Source: Loktanella sp. | Lineage (GTDB): Bacteria > Pseudomonadota > Alphaproteobacteria > Rhodobacterales > Rhodobacteraceae | Direction of reading: 5' to 3' | Assembly (NCBI GenBank): GCA_024686085.1 | Contig: JAIBDT010000003.1 | Span: 1-64,000 of the forward strand | DNA: 64,000 bases | Shown: piece by piece, positions 35,077-47,728 of the stretch | Layout: each line of letters opens with the position of its first letter | How positions within the stretch are numbered: the first letter of the stretch is position 1 | The notes under the pieces: generated by a model | Database searches by the model: none | The model's input: only the letters and a program-made list of their open reading frames with translations | What the model was told of the DNA's origin: nothing | Program-made: the position numbers and the translations under genes

Positions 35077-36093
35077 ATGCCGTTCACCAATGCCCCAAAA
35101 CTGATCTCAGGTAATGCCAACCAACCACTTGCGCGGGCCGTTGCGTCTCGCATGTCGATGCACCGCGGCGTTGATGTCGGGCTTGTTGATGCACGCGTCG
35201 AACGGTTCAATGACGGCGAGATTTTTGTCGAGGTCTATGAGAACGTGCGCGGCGAAGACATGTATATCCTACAGCCGACCTCGAACCCTGCAAACGACAA
35301 CCTGATGGAACTGCTGATCATCTCTGACGCGCTGCGACGGTCCTCTGCAGGGCGCATCACGGCTGTGATCCCCTACTTTGGCTACGCACGCCAAGACCGC
35401 AGGTCTAAGGCCCGTACGCCGATCACGGCCAAGCTAGTCGCGAACATGATGGTCGAAGCAGGGATCGAGCGCATCCTGACCCTTGACCTTCACGCGACAC
35501 AGATCCAAGGCTTTTTTGATATCCCTGTCGACAACCTCTACGCATCTCCGGTGTTCGCTCTGGACGTCATGCATAACTTCAAAGGCAACATGGAAGACGT
35601 CATGGTTGTCTCGCCTGATGTGGGCGGGGTGGCCCGTGCGCGTGACCTTGCACAACGGATCAATGCACCACTGTCGATCGTGGACAAGCGCCGTGGCAAG
35701 CCGGGCGAAGTGGCCGAGATGACTGTCATCGGGGACGTGAAGGACCGCACATGCCTGATCGTTGACGACATCGTTGATACGGCAGGGACACTGTGTAAAG
35801 CGGCTGAGGTGCTGATGGAGCATGGTGCCAAGGAAGTGCATTCCTACATCACACACGGCGTCCTATCCGGCCCTGCGATTGAACGGGTTGGCAAATCTGT
35901 GATGAAGAATTTGGTCATTACCGACACAATTCAGGCGACCGATGCCGTCAAGAACTGCCCCAATATCCGCATCGTGCCAACCGCACCGATGTTCGCCCAA
36001 GCGATCCTGAACACATGGAACGGTACATCCGTGTCGTCCCTGTTTGATCACAAGACCCTCGGGCCAATCTACGAAGGCATGTATAGGGCCTAA
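35077..36093 (+). CDS. prs: Ribose-phosphate pyrophosphokinase
   Basis: Prs makes PRPP from ribose-5-phosphate and ATP. The 338-residue protein has [10 protein letters not shown], the flexible loop [37 protein letters not shown] and the PRPP-binding loop [11 protein letters not shown] near residue 229. This puts it in class I Prs, which is phosphate-activated and inhibited by ADP. The ATG at 35077 has AAAGGA upstream (35063-35068). It supplies PRPP, for example to Apt at 25523. It ends with a four-base stop overlap. Confidence 0.95.
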   Translation: MPFTNAPKLISGNANQPLARAVASRMSMHRGVDVGLVDARVERFNDGEIFVEVYENVRGEDMYILQPTSNPANDNLMELLIISDALRRSSAGRITAVIPYFGYARQDRRSKARTPITAKLVANMMVEAGIERILTLDLHATQIQGFFDIPVDNLYASPVFALDVMHNFKGNMEDVMVVSPDVGGVARARDLAQRINAPLSIVDKRRGKPGEVAEMTVIGDVKDRTCLIVDDIVDTAGTLCKAAEVLMEHGAKEVHSYITHGVLSGPAIERVGKSVMKNLVITDTIQATDAVKNCPNIRIVPTAPMFAQAILNTWNGTSVSSLFDHKTLGPIYEGMYRA

Positions 36094-36437
36094 AGGTCCC
36101 AAACATCATCGGCACGCACTGGGCCGATAGATTGCCAAGCAACACGACAGCGGGCGACCTGAGTGTCGCCCCACGTGCGGAAAACAATGTCAAAGCCCTG
36201 AGGGCTAATGTTTTCAGCCTGCACATCATAGCGAGAGTTTCCGCTGTTAGACGCATCCAACATCGAAATTGAAAGATAGACGCTCGGCGTTTCGCGATAA
36301 GTTTCCGAAAACACGACAGGCAAACGCGTGTTGCGTGGGCCCTCGCCCGTCCACATTTCACCATCATGCTCAAAATCCGAAAACAAGACGACATCGCCTT
36401 GGTCGACCCCGATCACATTACTATTCAACTTGCGCAT
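36090..36437 (-). CDS. H-type lectin domain protein
   Basis: The 115-residue protein is a single H-type lectin-like beta-sandwich domain: [23 protein letters not shown], then [24 protein letters not shown], then the terminal RVAWQSIG strand with its Trp. This fold binds GalNAc or related glycans in eukaryotes. There is no signal peptide or membrane segment, so it may be cytoplasmic. It begins about 70 bases downstream of the atp operon terminator on the same strand and is convergent with prs. The function in bacteria is unknown. Confidence 0.78.
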   Translation of the reverse strand: MRKLNSNVIGVDQGDVVLFSDFEHDGEMWTGEGPRNTRLPVVFSETYRETPSVYLSISMLDASNSGNSRYDVQAENISPQGFDIVFRTWGDTQVARCRVAWQSIGPVRADDVWDL

Positions 36438-36509
36438 TTCGCGTCCTGTTCTTGACTACCCAAAGGTAGTGTAAAATTAAACTTTGGCAAAAAAATGATT
36501 AATAAATAA

Positions 36510-36537
36510 AAAGGGCCCCGCATTGCGAGGCCCTTTG
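36510..36537 (-). terminator. Rho-independent terminator of the atp operon
   Basis: On the minus strand a 12-base-pair stem with one mismatch (AAAGGGCCTCGC against GCGGGGCCCTTT) closes a three-base loop and is followed by a T-rich run (TTTTTATTTATT). It lies about 20 bases after the atpC stop and separates the ATP synthase operon from the H-type lectin gene. Confidence 0.88.
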
Positions 36538-36555
36538 GTCACAATAATATGCGAC

Positions 36556-36981
36556 TTAGTTATTTGCAGTCAGGCCGATGTGGCCACCAATAGCGACCAT
36601 ATCTGACAACAGCTTTGCAGCATCATCCACAGGACCGGGTTCGTTTTTGAACACTTCCTGCGCGGATACGTAAGCTGCTTTTGCTTCAGAAAGCATTTCG
36701 TCGAAAAGCTCTTGGGTCATCTCAGCGCGTGGCAGCGCCTGTTCAGCAAGAACAGACACACCCGTTGCTGTGATTTCCGCAAAGCCACCAGAAACGATGT
36801 ATTCATCGGTCCCGCCGCTATGCAAAACCTTCAAAACGCCAGGGCGCAATGTGGCGATGGTTGGCGCGTGATCAGCCATAGCTGTCATATCGCCATCCGC
36901 ACCTGGGATCTGCACTTCGGTCGCCTCAACAGAAGCCAAGCGGCGCTCTGGTGAAACAAGATCGAATTGTACGTTTGCCAT
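36556..36981 (-). CDS. atpC: ATP synthase F1 epsilon subunit
   Basis: The epsilon subunit belongs to the central stalk and can inhibit ATP hydrolysis. The 141-residue product has the N-terminal beta-sandwich ([35 protein letters not shown]), followed by a C-terminal helical part. AAGGAG precedes the ATG. It is the last gene of atpHAGDC. Confidence 0.95.
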   Translation of the reverse strand: MANVQFDLVSPERRLASVEATEVQIPGADGDMTAMADHAPTIATLRPGVLKVLHSGGTDEYIVSGGFAEITATGVSVLAEQALPRAEMTQELFDEMLSEAKAAYVSAQEVFKNEPGPVDDAAKLLSDMVAIGGHIGLTANN

Positions 36982-36992
36982 CTAGGGGCTCC

Positions 36993-39306
<2,314 letters not shown>

Positions 39307-39336
39307 CAGCTAAGTCTCCTTATCTTAGGAAAGGGT

Positions 39337-40872
39337 TCAGGCGAAATCTTTGGCGAACGCGTCAATCGCGGCCTTGATCTTGTCTTCTGCCTCACCTTTG
39401 ATCTTTGGATCTTCTTTGGTGATCATATCAAGCACGTCTTTTGCGTTTGTGCGCAGGTGCTTCAACAAACCAGCCTCAAAACGACCAACCTGCTTTACGT
39501 CGATCTTATCAAGGTAACCCTTGGTGCCTGCATAGATGACGCAGACGATCTCGGCGTTGGACAGTGGTGAATACTGTGGCTGCTTCATAAGCTCTGTCAA
39601 ACGAGCACCACGGTTCAGCAACTGCTGTGTGGACGCGTCAAGATCAGAACCAAACTGCGCAAACGCAGCCATTTCGCGGTACTGAGCAAGCTCAAGCTTA
39701 ACCGGACCAGCAACAGATTTCATCGCGTTTGTCTGCGCGGCGGAACCAACGCGGGAAACGGACAGACCTGTGTTCACAGCTGGGCGGATACCTTGGAAGA
39801 ACAATTCAGTTTCCAAGAAGATCTGACCATCGGTGATCGAAATCACGTTTGTCGGAATAAACGCAGAAACGTCGCCGCCCTGTGTTTCAATGATTGGCAG
39901 CGCAGTCAAAGAGCCGGAACCATTGTCTTCGTTCAACTTCGCAGAACGCTCAAGAAGTCTCGAGTGAAGGTAGAAAACGTCACCTGGATAAGCTTCACGC
40001 CCTGGTGGACGACGCAGAAGAAGGGACATCTGGCGGTAAGACACAGCTTGCTTGGACAGGTCATCATAGATGATCAATGCGTGGCGGCCATTGTCACGGA
40101 AGTGCTCTGCCATCGCAGTTGCCGCATATGGGGCAAGGAACTGCATTGGCGCTGGGTCAGAAGCAGTCGCAGCAACGACGATTGAATATTCAATCGCGCC
40201 GGACTCTTCAAGTTTCTTCACCAACTGCGCAACTGTAGAACGCTTCTGGCCGATCGCAACGTATACACAGTAAAGCTTTTCGCCTTCTGTTGTCGCTGCA
40301 TCGTTGTAAGACTTCTGGTTCAGGATCGTATCAAGCGCGATCGCTGTTTTACCTGTCTGACGGTCACCAATGATCAATTCGCGCTGGCCACGGCCAACTG
40401 GGATCATCGAGTCTACGGATTTCAGACCAGTCGCCATAGGCTCGTGAACTGATTTACGTGGAATAATGCCTGGCGCCTTAGAGTCAGCAACCGCACGCTT
40501 CTTGGCTTTGATCGGACCTTTGCCGTCAAGTGGGTTGCCAAGACCATCAACAACACGACCCAGCAGCTCGTCCCCGACAGGAACGTCCACGATCGAGTTG
40601 GTGCGCTTAACAACGTCACCTTCTTTAATGTCGCGGTCAGAACCGAAAATAACGATACCGACATTGTCAGCTTCGAGGTTCAGGGCCATCCCGCGGATAC
40701 CACCGGGGAATTCAACCATTTCACCAGCTTGGACGTTGTCCAGCCCGTAAACACGCGCAATACCGTCACCAACGGAGAGCACACGGCCCACTTCGGCGAC
40801 TTCGGCTTCTTTACCGAAGTTTTTGATCTGGTCCTTAAGGATCGCAGAGATTTCAGACGCTTGGATCGCCAT
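39337..40872 (-). CDS. atpA: ATP synthase F1 alpha subunit
   Basis: The non-catalytic nucleotide-binding alpha subunit is 511 residues long, with the P-loop GDRQTGKTA near residue 170, the catalytic-site Arg in the [12 protein letters not shown] segment, and the C-terminal helical domain. A GAGG site precedes the ATG. It starts one base after the atpH stop. Confidence 0.97.
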   Translation of the reverse strand: MAIQASEISAILKDQIKNFGKEAEVAEVGRVLSVGDGIARVYGLDNVQAGEMVEFPGGIRGMALNLEADNVGIVIFGSDRDIKEGDVVKRTNSIVDVPVGDELLGRVVDGLGNPLDGKGPIKAKKRAVADSKAPGIIPRKSVHEPMATGLKSVDSMIPVGRGQRELIIGDRQTGKTAIALDTILNQKSYNDAATTEGEKLYCVYVAIGQKRSTVAQLVKKLEESGAIEYSIVVAATASDPAPMQFLAPYAATAMAEHFRDNGRHALIIYDDLSKQAVSYRQMSLLLRRPPGREAYPGDVFYLHSRLLERSAKLNEDNGSGSLTALPIIETQGGDVSAFIPTNVISITDGQIFLETELFFQGIRPAVNTGLSVSRVGSAAQTNAMKSVAGPVKLELAQYREMAAFAQFGSDLDASTQQLLNRGARLTELMKQPQYSPLSNAEIVCVIYAGTKGYLDKIDVKQVGRFEAGLLKHLRTNAKDVLDMITKEDPKIKGEAEDKIKAAIDAFAKDFA

Positions 40873-40873
40873 G

Positions 40874-41440
40874 TTATCCGACCTCTTTCATAGTGTTCTG
40901 GAGTGCGTTGAGCTTGGATTTGATCGACGTGTCGATCATCTTCGAGCCCACTTTTACAATAAGACCGCCGATGATGCTCTCATCCACGGTCGCTTTGATC
41001 TTAACATCAGCGCCAATTTGCGCCTTCAGTGTTTTTGCCAAGCTCTCTGTCTGCGCCTTCGTCAGCGCCTTGGCAGAGGTTACTTCTGCTGTCACTTCGC
41101 CTTTGTGCGTAGCAATACGCGTGCGCAGTGACGACAAAAGCTGCGGCAAAACAAACAAGCGACGCTTGGACGCCATCAGCGCCAGCACGTTGCTTGTTGA
41201 TTCCGACAATTTCATCTTTTTGGCAACGGCTGCAATCGCAGACCCCTGCTCTTCACGACTGTATAACGGCGAAGTCAGCAAAGTCTGCAAATCCGCGCTA
41301 TCAGCCAATGCGGCCTCTAGTGCGTCAACATCCTTTTCAAGCGCTGGGAGCGCTTTGCCGTCGATTGCCAATTCAAACACAGCTGTCGCATAGCGCGCAG
41401 CGATGCCTGTGGAGATTCCTATTGGTTCGGACACGTCCAC
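40874..41440 (-). CDS. atpH: ATP synthase F1 delta subunit
   Basis: Delta (OSCP) joins F1 to the peripheral stalk. The 188-residue product has the N-terminal helical bundle ([12 protein letters not shown]) and the C-terminal [20 protein letters not shown] motif. The only suitable start is a GTG at 41440. First gene of the operon; F0 genes (atpIBEF) are not present here, which is the normal split arrangement in alphaproteobacteria. Confidence 0.95.
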   Translation of the reverse strand: MDVSEPIGISTGIAARYATAVFELAIDGKALPALEKDVDALEAALADSADLQTLLTSPLYSREEQGSAIAAVAKKMKLSESTSNVLALMASKRRLFVLPQLLSSLRTRIATHKGEVTAEVTSAKALTKAQTESLAKTLKAQIGADVKIKATVDESIIGGLIVKVGSKMIDTSIKSKLNALQNTMKEVG

Positions 41441-41766
41441 CCTTCCGATGTCTTAGGCCCAGTCCTATTGCCATAGTGACGGCAACAAGAGGGCAGCTTA
41501 CGCAAACCCTCACAAAGTCGCGAGGGCGGCAAAATCATGGCCGATGTAGCAGAGCGTTCATCACCTCGCAACCGCCTTGCATGGTCAAATTGTCGCCATT
41601 TGGACATCAATTTCCATGTTCTTTGACGCAAGGGCGGCTTTGTCGTGACCTGTCGGACATTATATACATGCTTTTCCTCGCCACATTGGGGCCTCAAAAT
41701 CATCTGATTGCTATGATTTACATATAATTAACGCGTGTTTTGCTTATCTGGATAAGGTTTCGACGA
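41441..41766. promoter_or_regulatory. Divergent promoter region between atpH and the acidic-protein gene
   Basis: This 326-base gap has no gene. A perfect -10 box TATAAT lies on the minus strand at 41664-41659, about 220 bases before atpH, implying a long 5' leader for the atp operon. On the plus strand a second TATAAT at 41723-41728 precedes the acidic-protein gene by about 40 bases. Neither has a clear TTGACA -35 box at the right distance. No riboswitch-like fold was recognised. Confidence 0.5.
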
Positions 41767-42663
41767 ATGTATTTTGATTATGCCGTTCTTGCTTTGATGG
41801 TTTGGGGTCTCGGCGACGCTATTTTCAATTCTGGCGAAATTTCTGACGATTCTGATGATGTTTGGCTGCCCGACACCGACGAAGAGATAGATAATAGCGG
41901 TGATGGTAGTGATTTGCTGGATAACGATACAGGCGATTCTACGGATGAAGGCGTGACGCCAGCGCCCGAAACGACCGATCCTACCGAAGACCTTGAGGGC
42001 GGTGAAGCAACACCCACGCCCGATCCAGAGCCCGAGATCAATGAAGACTACGTCTACATCAGTGGCCCAACAACCGTGGCCGTTGAGACAGAAGGCGAAG
42101 TGTCGACATCTGTTTTTGATGACATTGACTATGGCATCGCACCAACGGCAATCGGGACCGATGTGCGCGACATCATCGACGCCAGCGACGAGACAGGTTT
42201 CAACCTCAACATCGAAGCGGGCGCTGGTGATGACACCGTTAACTTTGGCTTTGGCGCATCGGTGAACGGCGACGAAGGTGCAGATATCCTATCCTTAACC
42301 GTGACACAGAATGCCTTGGCCTCTGATAACGATGTGGGCCAGATCAACATGACCGACACCGCCGATACCCTGTCGGTCACATTCGAAGATGAAACCCCAG
42401 AGTTCGTGCACACGGTCCGCGGCCAGACCGTCACAACCGTTGACGGTGTCACAACGCAAGTTGACTGGATCGACTACTACGTCAGCGACACCGAAGCGCT
42501 TGGCGAGGCCGATCTTGCAGAGGGCAGCTATCCAGCCACAGACGCCACCCGTGTTTTCCGCGCGATCTTGGGATCTGGCGCCGAAGGGGCGACCGATATC
42601 AACGACGATCCAGCTATTGTGGTAAACCGCACCATCGCTACCCAAGTTGATCTGACGATCTAA
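41767..42663 (+). CDS. Extremely acidic protein with RTX-like segment, unknown function
   Basis: I do not recognise a full-length family. The 298-residue product begins with a short hydrophobic segment (about residues 4-20, [15 protein letters not shown]), followed by a low-complexity Asp/Glu/Thr/Pro region (21-95) and a beta-rich C-terminal part. The segment [13 protein letters not shown]...[11 protein letters not shown] (about 155-178) resembles degenerate RTX/hemolysin-type calcium-binding repeats. By hand count there are about 45 Asp and 24 Glu against 5 Arg, with no Lys and no Cys. The ATG at 41767 has AAGG upstream and a TATAAT box further up. It may be an exported or membrane-anchored calcium-binding protein. 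Its end overlaps the convergent methyltransferase gene by 26 bases. Confidence 0.75.
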   Translation: MYFDYAVLALMVWGLGDAIFNSGEISDDSDDVWLPDTDEEIDNSGDGSDLLDNDTGDSTDEGVTPAPETTDPTEDLEGGEATPTPDPEPEINEDYVYISGPTTVAVETEGEVSTSVFDDIDYGIAPTAIGTDVRDIIDASDETGFNLNIEAGAGDDTVNFGFGASVNGDEGADILSLTVTQNALASDNDVGQINMTDTADTLSVTFEDETPEFVHTVRGQTVTTVDGVTTQVDWIDYYVSDTEALGEADLAEGSYPATDATRVFRAILGSGAEGATDINDDPAIVVNRTIATQVDLTI

Positions 42664-43417
42664 GTGGGCTGCCACGCGCCGTCTCCGGAGTGCCATTCAT
42701 CCCTTCAAGCGCACGCAAGGGGCGCTTAACTACCTCGGTCAGGCCCGTGCGGGTCGGTGCGGCCATGTGTTTGCTGACTTCGACCATCAATACACCACCT
42801 GCGGCGACATAGGGGACATTATGGCCGACCCTCTCTAACAAAGGGGCCATCTTGCGCCAAATCCTGCGGTGCGATGGGGGTTGATAGAGCATCGAAATGG
42901 ACCGCTCGGTCACAAACTGGTGCCTGCGCAGCAGCGCATCCAACTGGCCAAGCGAGAACGGACGCCCAAAACCGAACGGGGTCTTATCGGACCGGGACCA
43001 GATGCCCGCACGATTAGGGACGACAAAAACAGCGCGGCCTCCGGGGCCAAGCACCCGCCAACATTCATCCAGCAGCGCATCAGGGTTATCGGATGTCTCC
43101 AACCCATGCATGACCACCAGCTTATCCACCTGCCCCGTCTGGATCGGCCAGAATGTATCCTCACACAAGACAGAAACATTGGGCTGACCGGCAGGCCACG
43201 GCATCACGCCCTGCGGACCCGGCATCAGGCCAATCACGCGTCGCGCCTCGGCCAGATACGGGCGCATCAACGGGACTGCAAAACCAAAGCCGGCAACTGT
43301 CTGCCCCTTTGCCTCGGGCCAGATGCGGGTCAGCTCGTCGCGAATAACTCGCTGCGCGCCGCGCCCAAGGGCGCTGCGGTAATAAAAGTTGCGCAGATCA
43401 AGAACGTCCAAATGCAT
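42638..43417 (-). CDS. Class I SAM-dependent methyltransferase-like protein
   Basis: The 259-residue protein resembles the methyltransferase-11 type found beside gloB in related bacteria. Motif I is degenerate (VAGFGFAVP instead of G-x-G-x-G), but the downstream [37 protein letters not shown] segments (motifs II-III region) are clear. The substrate is unknown. The ATG at 43417 is preceded by GGAGGG at good spacing. It diverges from gloB across a 62-base gap and overlaps the acidic-protein gene by 26 bases at its 3' end. Confidence 0.82.
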   Translation of the reverse strand: MHLDVLDLRNFYYRSALGRGAQRVIRDELTRIWPEAKGQTVAGFGFAVPLMRPYLAEARRVIGLMPGPQGVMPWPAGQPNVSVLCEDTFWPIQTGQVDKLVVMHGLETSDNPDALLDECWRVLGPGGRAVFVVPNRAGIWSRSDKTPFGFGRPFSLGQLDALLRRHQFVTERSISMLYQPPSHRRIWRKMAPLLERVGHNVPYVAAGGVLMVEVSKHMAAPTRTGLTEVVKRPLRALEGMNGTPETARGSPLRSSDQLG

Positions 43418-43479
43418 TGCAGTCGGCCCTCCTTTGGGCAAGAGTCGGGATCACAATAGCAACTCGGGATCATAACGCC

Positions 43480-44247
43480 ATGCCTCTGACACTGACCACT
43501 GTTCCATGCTTGCAAGACAACTACGCATTTATTGTCGGAAACCATGACACGCGTGAGGCCACCGTTGTTGACGTGCCCGAAGCCGCGCCTATCAACGCAG
43601 CCCTTGTGGCAGGCGGATGGACCCTGACCACCGTGCTACTAACGCACCACCACTGGGACCACATCGACGGGTTGGACGGGTTGGATGCACGCGCCAGCGT
43701 GAAAGTCGTGGGCGCGGCTAGGGATGCATACCGCCTGCCCCCCCTTGATATCGCCGTGACAGAGGGCGACCAGATCGATGTGCTTGGCGAAAGGGTCAGC
43801 ATCATTGACGTATCAGGACACACCATCGGACATATCGCGTTCCATTTCTCGGACTCCAAACTGGCATTCACCGCCGATAGCCTGATGGCTTTGGGCTGCG
43901 GACGGCTCTTCGAAGGCACACCCGCGCAAATGTGGGACAGTATGCAAAAATTCAAAACCTTATCCGCGGATACGGTCATTTGCTCGGGACATGAGTACAC
44001 ACAAAGTAACGCACGATTTGCCGAGACCCTTGACCCAGATAATTCCGATCTTATCTCTCGTATTGAAGGGATTGATGCGGCCCGCGCTGCGGGTGAACCA
44101 ACCGTCCCGACCACGTTGGATATGGAACTTCGTACCAATCCGTTTCTACGTGCCGATGATCCGGCCCTCAAGGCCAAGCTAGGTATGAAAAACGCCTCTG
44201 CCGCAGATGTCTTTGCGGAAATTCGGGGGCGCAAAGATCGGTTTTGA
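43480..44247 (+). CDS. gloB: Hydroxyacylglutathione hydrolase (glyoxalase II)
   Basis: Glyoxalase II hydrolyses S-lactoylglutathione to lactate and glutathione, finishing methylglyoxal detoxification. The 255-residue metallo-beta-lactamase-fold protein has VPCLQDNYAFIV at the start, the metal motif LTHHHWDHIDG near residue 53, the GHTIGHI His, the TADSLMALGCGRLFEG Asp region and a C-terminal domain ending NPFLRAD. All metal ligands are visible. The start at 43480 gives the standard N terminus. Confidence 0.95.
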   Translation: MPLTLTTVPCLQDNYAFIVGNHDTREATVVDVPEAAPINAALVAGGWTLTTVLLTHHHWDHIDGLDGLDARASVKVVGAARDAYRLPPLDIAVTEGDQIDVLGERVSIIDVSGHTIGHIAFHFSDSKLAFTADSLMALGCGRLFEGTPAQMWDSMQKFKTLSADTVICSGHEYTQSNARFAETLDPDNSDLISRIEGIDAARAAGEPTVPTTLDMELRTNPFLRADDPALKAKLGMKNASAADVFAEIRGRKDRF

Positions 44248-44442
44248 CCAAAATCGCAGCCGCAAAGGTGACCGATCAGCGAAAATTCCCGACCAACACG
44301 TCACTTCACGAAGATTGTGACCACAAAACGCAAAAAAGTCCTTGAAGGTTCGGCAATAAAACCAAACCTTAAGGATAAGAGGCCACGGTCGATGCGAACG
44401 CTATGCTGTTCCGCCGACCCCGAAGTATGAAGGAGCACGCAC

Positions 44443-46767
44443 GTGCCATCTTTTTCGACAACATTAGAGCAATCCATTCACGGTGCGTTGGCCCTTGCAA
44501 ACGCGCGCAAGCACGAGTTAGCAACGCTAGAGCATTTGTTGCTGTCCTTGATCGATGAACCTGATGCGGCCCGCGTTATGCAGGCCTGCTCGGTCAACTT
44601 GGACACCCTGCGCAAAGACCTAGAAGACTTCATCGAAGATGATCTGTCGACCTTGATCACCGACGTCGAAGGGTCCGAAGCTGTGCCAACAGCCGCGTTC
44701 CAGCGGGTGATCCAACGCGCCGCGATCCATGTGCAATCATCTGGGCGCACAGAAGTGACAGGCGCGAACGTGCTTGTCGCGATCTTTGCTGAACGCGAAA
44801 GTAACGCCGCCTACTTCCTGCAAGAGCAAGACATGACACGCTACGACGCGGTCAACTTTATCGCGCATGGCGTCGCAAAAGACCCCGCCTTTGGCGAACA
44901 GCGCCCGATCTCCGGTGCCCCCGCTGACGGCGAAACCCTTGAAGACGGCGAAGGTGACGCCAAAGAAAGCGCGCTGGCGAAATACTGCGTCGACCTGAAC
45001 GCGAAAGCGTCCAAAGGCGATGTTGATCCGCTGATTGGCCGCAACCATGAAGTCGAACGCTGTATCCAAGTGCTCTGCCGCCGCCGCAAGAACAACCCGC
45101 TGCTCGTTGGCGATCCCGGTGTGGGCAAAACCGCGATTGCAGAGGGCTTGGCCTTTAAAATCGTCAATGGCGATACACCAGAAGTGTTGTCAGAGGCCAC
45201 GATCTATAGCCTTGATATGGGTGCCCTTCTCGCTGGCACGCGTTACCGTGGCGACTTTGAAGAACGCCTAAAGGCAGTGATGACCGAAATGGAAGACCAT
45301 CCTGACGCGGTTCTGTTCATCGACGAAATCCATACAATCATCGGCGCGGGTGCGACATCCGGCGGCGCGATGGACGCGTCCAATCTGCTCAAACCTGCGT
45401 TGCAAGGCGGCAAGCTGCGCTGCATGGGTTCCACGACTTATAAAGAGTTCCGTCAGCACTTTGAAAAAGATCGCGCCCTTGCGCGTCGTTTCCAAAAGAT
45501 CGACGTAAATGAGCCGTCCGTCGAGGATGCGGTTAAAATCTTGCGCGGACTAAAACCGCACTTTGAGGAACACCACGGTATCAAATATACAGCCGATGCG
45601 ATCCGTGCGGCGGTCGAACTGGCCGCGCGATATATCAATGACCGCAAGTTGCCTGACAAAGCGATCGACGTGATCGACGAGGCAGGTGCTGCACAGCATC
45701 TGGTTTCTGAATCCAAGCGTCGCAAGACAATTGGCGTCAAAGAGATCGAAGCCGTCGTTGCAAAGATCGCGCGCATCCCACCAAAGAATGTGACCAAGGA
45801 CGATGCAGAAGTTCTTAAAGACCTCGAAAAGTCACTTAAGCGCGTTGTCTTTGGTCAGGACCCCGCGATCGTCGCGCTATCATCAGCGATTAAATTGGCC
45901 CGTGCGGGTCTGCGCGAACCTGAAAAGCCAATCGGTAACTACCTGTTCGCAGGTCCAACCGGTGTGGGTAAAACCGAAGTGGCCAAGCAGTTGGCTGACA
46001 CGCTTGGCGTCGAATTGCTGCGCTTTGACATGTCCGAATACATGGAAAAGCATGCGGTTTCGCGTCTGATCGGCGCGCCTCCGGGCTATGTAGGTTTTGA
46101 CCAAGGCGGCATGTTGACCGACGGTGTGGATCAAAACCCGCACTGCGTTCTGTTGCTCGACGAAATGGAAAAGGCCCACCCTGACGTCTACAACATTCTG
46201 TTGCAGGTCATGGACCACGGTAAACTGACCGACCATAACGGGCGCACCACTGATTTCCGCAACGTGATCTTGATCATGACGTCGAACGCGGGTGCATCCG
46301 AGATGTCCAAGAACGCAATGGGCTTTGGTCGTGAAACCCGTGAAGGCGAGGACACTGCCGCGATCGAGCGGACGTTCACGCCCGAATTCCGCAACCGCTT
46401 GGATGCGATCATCAGTTTTGGCGCCCTGCCGAAACCAGTGATCTTGCAGGTCGTCGAAAAATTTGTGCTGCAACTTGAAGCACAACTGATCGATCGCAAT
46501 GTGCATATCGAGCTGACACCAAAAGCAACCGAATGGCTGGCCGATAAAGGGTATGACGCAAAAATGGGTGCACGTCCTTTGGGCCGCGTGATCCAAGAGC
46601 ACATCAAGAAGCCGCTCGCGGAAGAATTGCTATTCGGTAAGTTGATCAAAGGTGGTTTGGTGAAAGTTGGCGTGAAGAACGGCAAGTTAGACCTGAAGTA
46701 CGAAGAGCCACAGCAAGCCCGCATCAGCGGATCTGGCGACAAGCCGCCATTGCTGACCGCCGAATAG
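44443..46767 (+). CDS. clpA: ATP-dependent Clp protease ATP-binding subunit ClpA
   Basis: ClpA unfolds substrates for ClpP. The 774-residue protein has the Clp N domain (1-145), a first AAA+ module with Walker A GDPGVGKT near residue 222 and a second with GPTGVGKT near residue 502, plus the IGAPPGYVGFDQGG segment. The GTG start at 44443 is set by AAGGAG at 44430-44435. The adaptor gene clpS, often next to clpA, is not here. The 195-base upstream gap contains no gene; CTTGAA at about 44340 resembles half of a heat-shock promoter but lacks a matching -10. Confidence 0.95.
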   Translation: MPSFSTTLEQSIHGALALANARKHELATLEHLLLSLIDEPDAARVMQACSVNLDTLRKDLEDFIEDDLSTLITDVEGSEAVPTAAFQRVIQRAAIHVQSSGRTEVTGANVLVAIFAERESNAAYFLQEQDMTRYDAVNFIAHGVAKDPAFGEQRPISGAPADGETLEDGEGDAKESALAKYCVDLNAKASKGDVDPLIGRNHEVERCIQVLCRRRKNNPLLVGDPGVGKTAIAEGLAFKIVNGDTPEVLSEATIYSLDMGALLAGTRYRGDFEERLKAVMTEMEDHPDAVLFIDEIHTIIGAGATSGGAMDASNLLKPALQGGKLRCMGSTTYKEFRQHFEKDRALARRFQKIDVNEPSVEDAVKILRGLKPHFEEHHGIKYTADAIRAAVELAARYINDRKLPDKAIDVIDEAGAAQHLVSESKRRKTIGVKEIEAVVAKIARIPPKNVTKDDAEVLKDLEKSLKRVVFGQDPAIVALSSAIKLARAGLREPEKPIGNYLFAGPTGVGKTEVAKQLADTLGVELLRFDMSEYMEKHAVSRLIGAPPGYVGFDQGGMLTDGVDQNPHCVLLLDEMEKAHPDVYNILLQVMDHGKLTDHNGRTTDFRNVILIMTSNAGASEMSKNAMGFGRETREGEDTAAIERTFTPEFRNRLDAIISFGALPKPVILQVVEKFVLQLEAQLIDRNVHIELTPKATEWLADKGYDAKMGARPLGRVIQEHIKKPLAEELLFGKLIKGGLVKVGVKNGKLDLKYEEPQQARISGSGDKPPLLTAE

Positions 46768-46768
46768 A

Positions 46769-47728
46769 ATGCGCGCGCATTTGGTTACCTTAATAGCCTT
46801 CGCCGCAACACCAGCGGCGGGGGAATTTTCGTTGACCTTTCCGTTGGACTGCAGGCTAGGAGACGATTGTTATATACAGCAGTTTGTTGATCTTGATCCT
46901 TCTGCGGGTATTTCAGATTTCCTATGCGGCAGCCTGGCCTATGACGGGCACAAAGGCACAGACTTTGCCTTGCCCAACTTGGTGGTTCAAGCCGCGGGGG
47001 TCCCTGTTCTCGCCGCCGCGGATGGAACAGTATTGGGCGTTCGCGATGACATGGTCGACACCCTGCAGCTTGGCCCAGACGCGCCCGACGTATCCAACCG
47101 CGAGTGCGGCAACGGCGTCGTGATCCAGCACAAGGAAGGCTATGAGACCCAGTATTGTCATATGGCGCGGGGCTCGGTGACGGTGGAAACGGGGCAAGCT
47201 GTTGTTGCTGGTGCACCGCTTGGCTTGGTCGGACTTTCGGGGCAAACCCAGTTCCCCCATCTTCATCTATCGGTACGCAAGGACGGCAAGGTGGTTGATC
47301 CTTATAATGCCGACGGCCAAAACACCTGTCCTGATCCAACCTTGCCGTCGCTGTGGTCAGAGGTGATGCCGACCCCGCCGGGCGGCATTGTGAACGTCGG
47401 TCTTGCCGATGCGATCCCGACATTTGACGCGGTCAAAGCGGGCATTGCCGATACCGGCGCCAAGGCCGACGGCCCAGCGATGGTTGCATGGGTCCATTTG
47501 TTTGGACCCAGATCGGGTGACATTTTGCAGATTACGATGATGGGCCCGGATGGCATTACATTCGAGAACACTCAGACCTTAAAGCGCGATCAGGCACGCG
47601 CGTTTCGCGCCGTAGGAAAACGCACACCAACAGGCGGTTGGACCAAGGGTGATTATGTTCTGAGTAGCCAACACCTGCGCGGAGATCAAGTTCTGGACAC
47701 ATCGACCCGTATGTTCAGGGTCGATTAA
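46769..47728 (+). CDS. M23 family metallopeptidase (LytM-like), secreted
   Basis: The 319-residue precursor has a signal peptide (about residues 1-18) and an M23/LytM domain: the first zinc ligands in YDGHKGTDFALP (His and Asp), an intervening HKEGYETQYCHMARG, and the closing HLHLSVR. All expected zinc ligands are present, so peptidoglycan endopeptidase activity is likely. The C-terminal third is a beta-rich extension of unknown role. It follows clpA by one base and so may be cotranscribed with it. It ends in a four-base overlap with the OmpA-like gene. Confidence 0.87.
   Translation: MRAHLVTLIAFAATPAAGEFSLTFPLDCRLGDDCYIQQFVDLDPSAGISDFLCGSLAYDGHKGTDFALPNLVVQAAGVPVLAAADGTVLGVRDDMVDTLQLGPDAPDVSNRECGNGVVIQHKEGYETQYCHMARGSVTVETGQAVVAGAPLGLVGLSGQTQFPHLHLSVRKDGKVVDPYNADGQNTCPDPTLPSLWSEVMPTPPGGIVNVGLADAIPTFDAVKAGIADTGAKADGPAMVAWVHLFGPRSGDILQITMMGPDGITFENTQTLKRDQARAFRAVGKRTPTGGWTKGDYVLSSQHLRGDQVLDTSTRMFRVD

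Noticed and set aside
44330-44400. Heat-shock (sigma32) promoter before clpA
   Set aside because: A CTTGAA half-site is present, but no CCCATNT-like -10 box lies 13-17 bases downstream.
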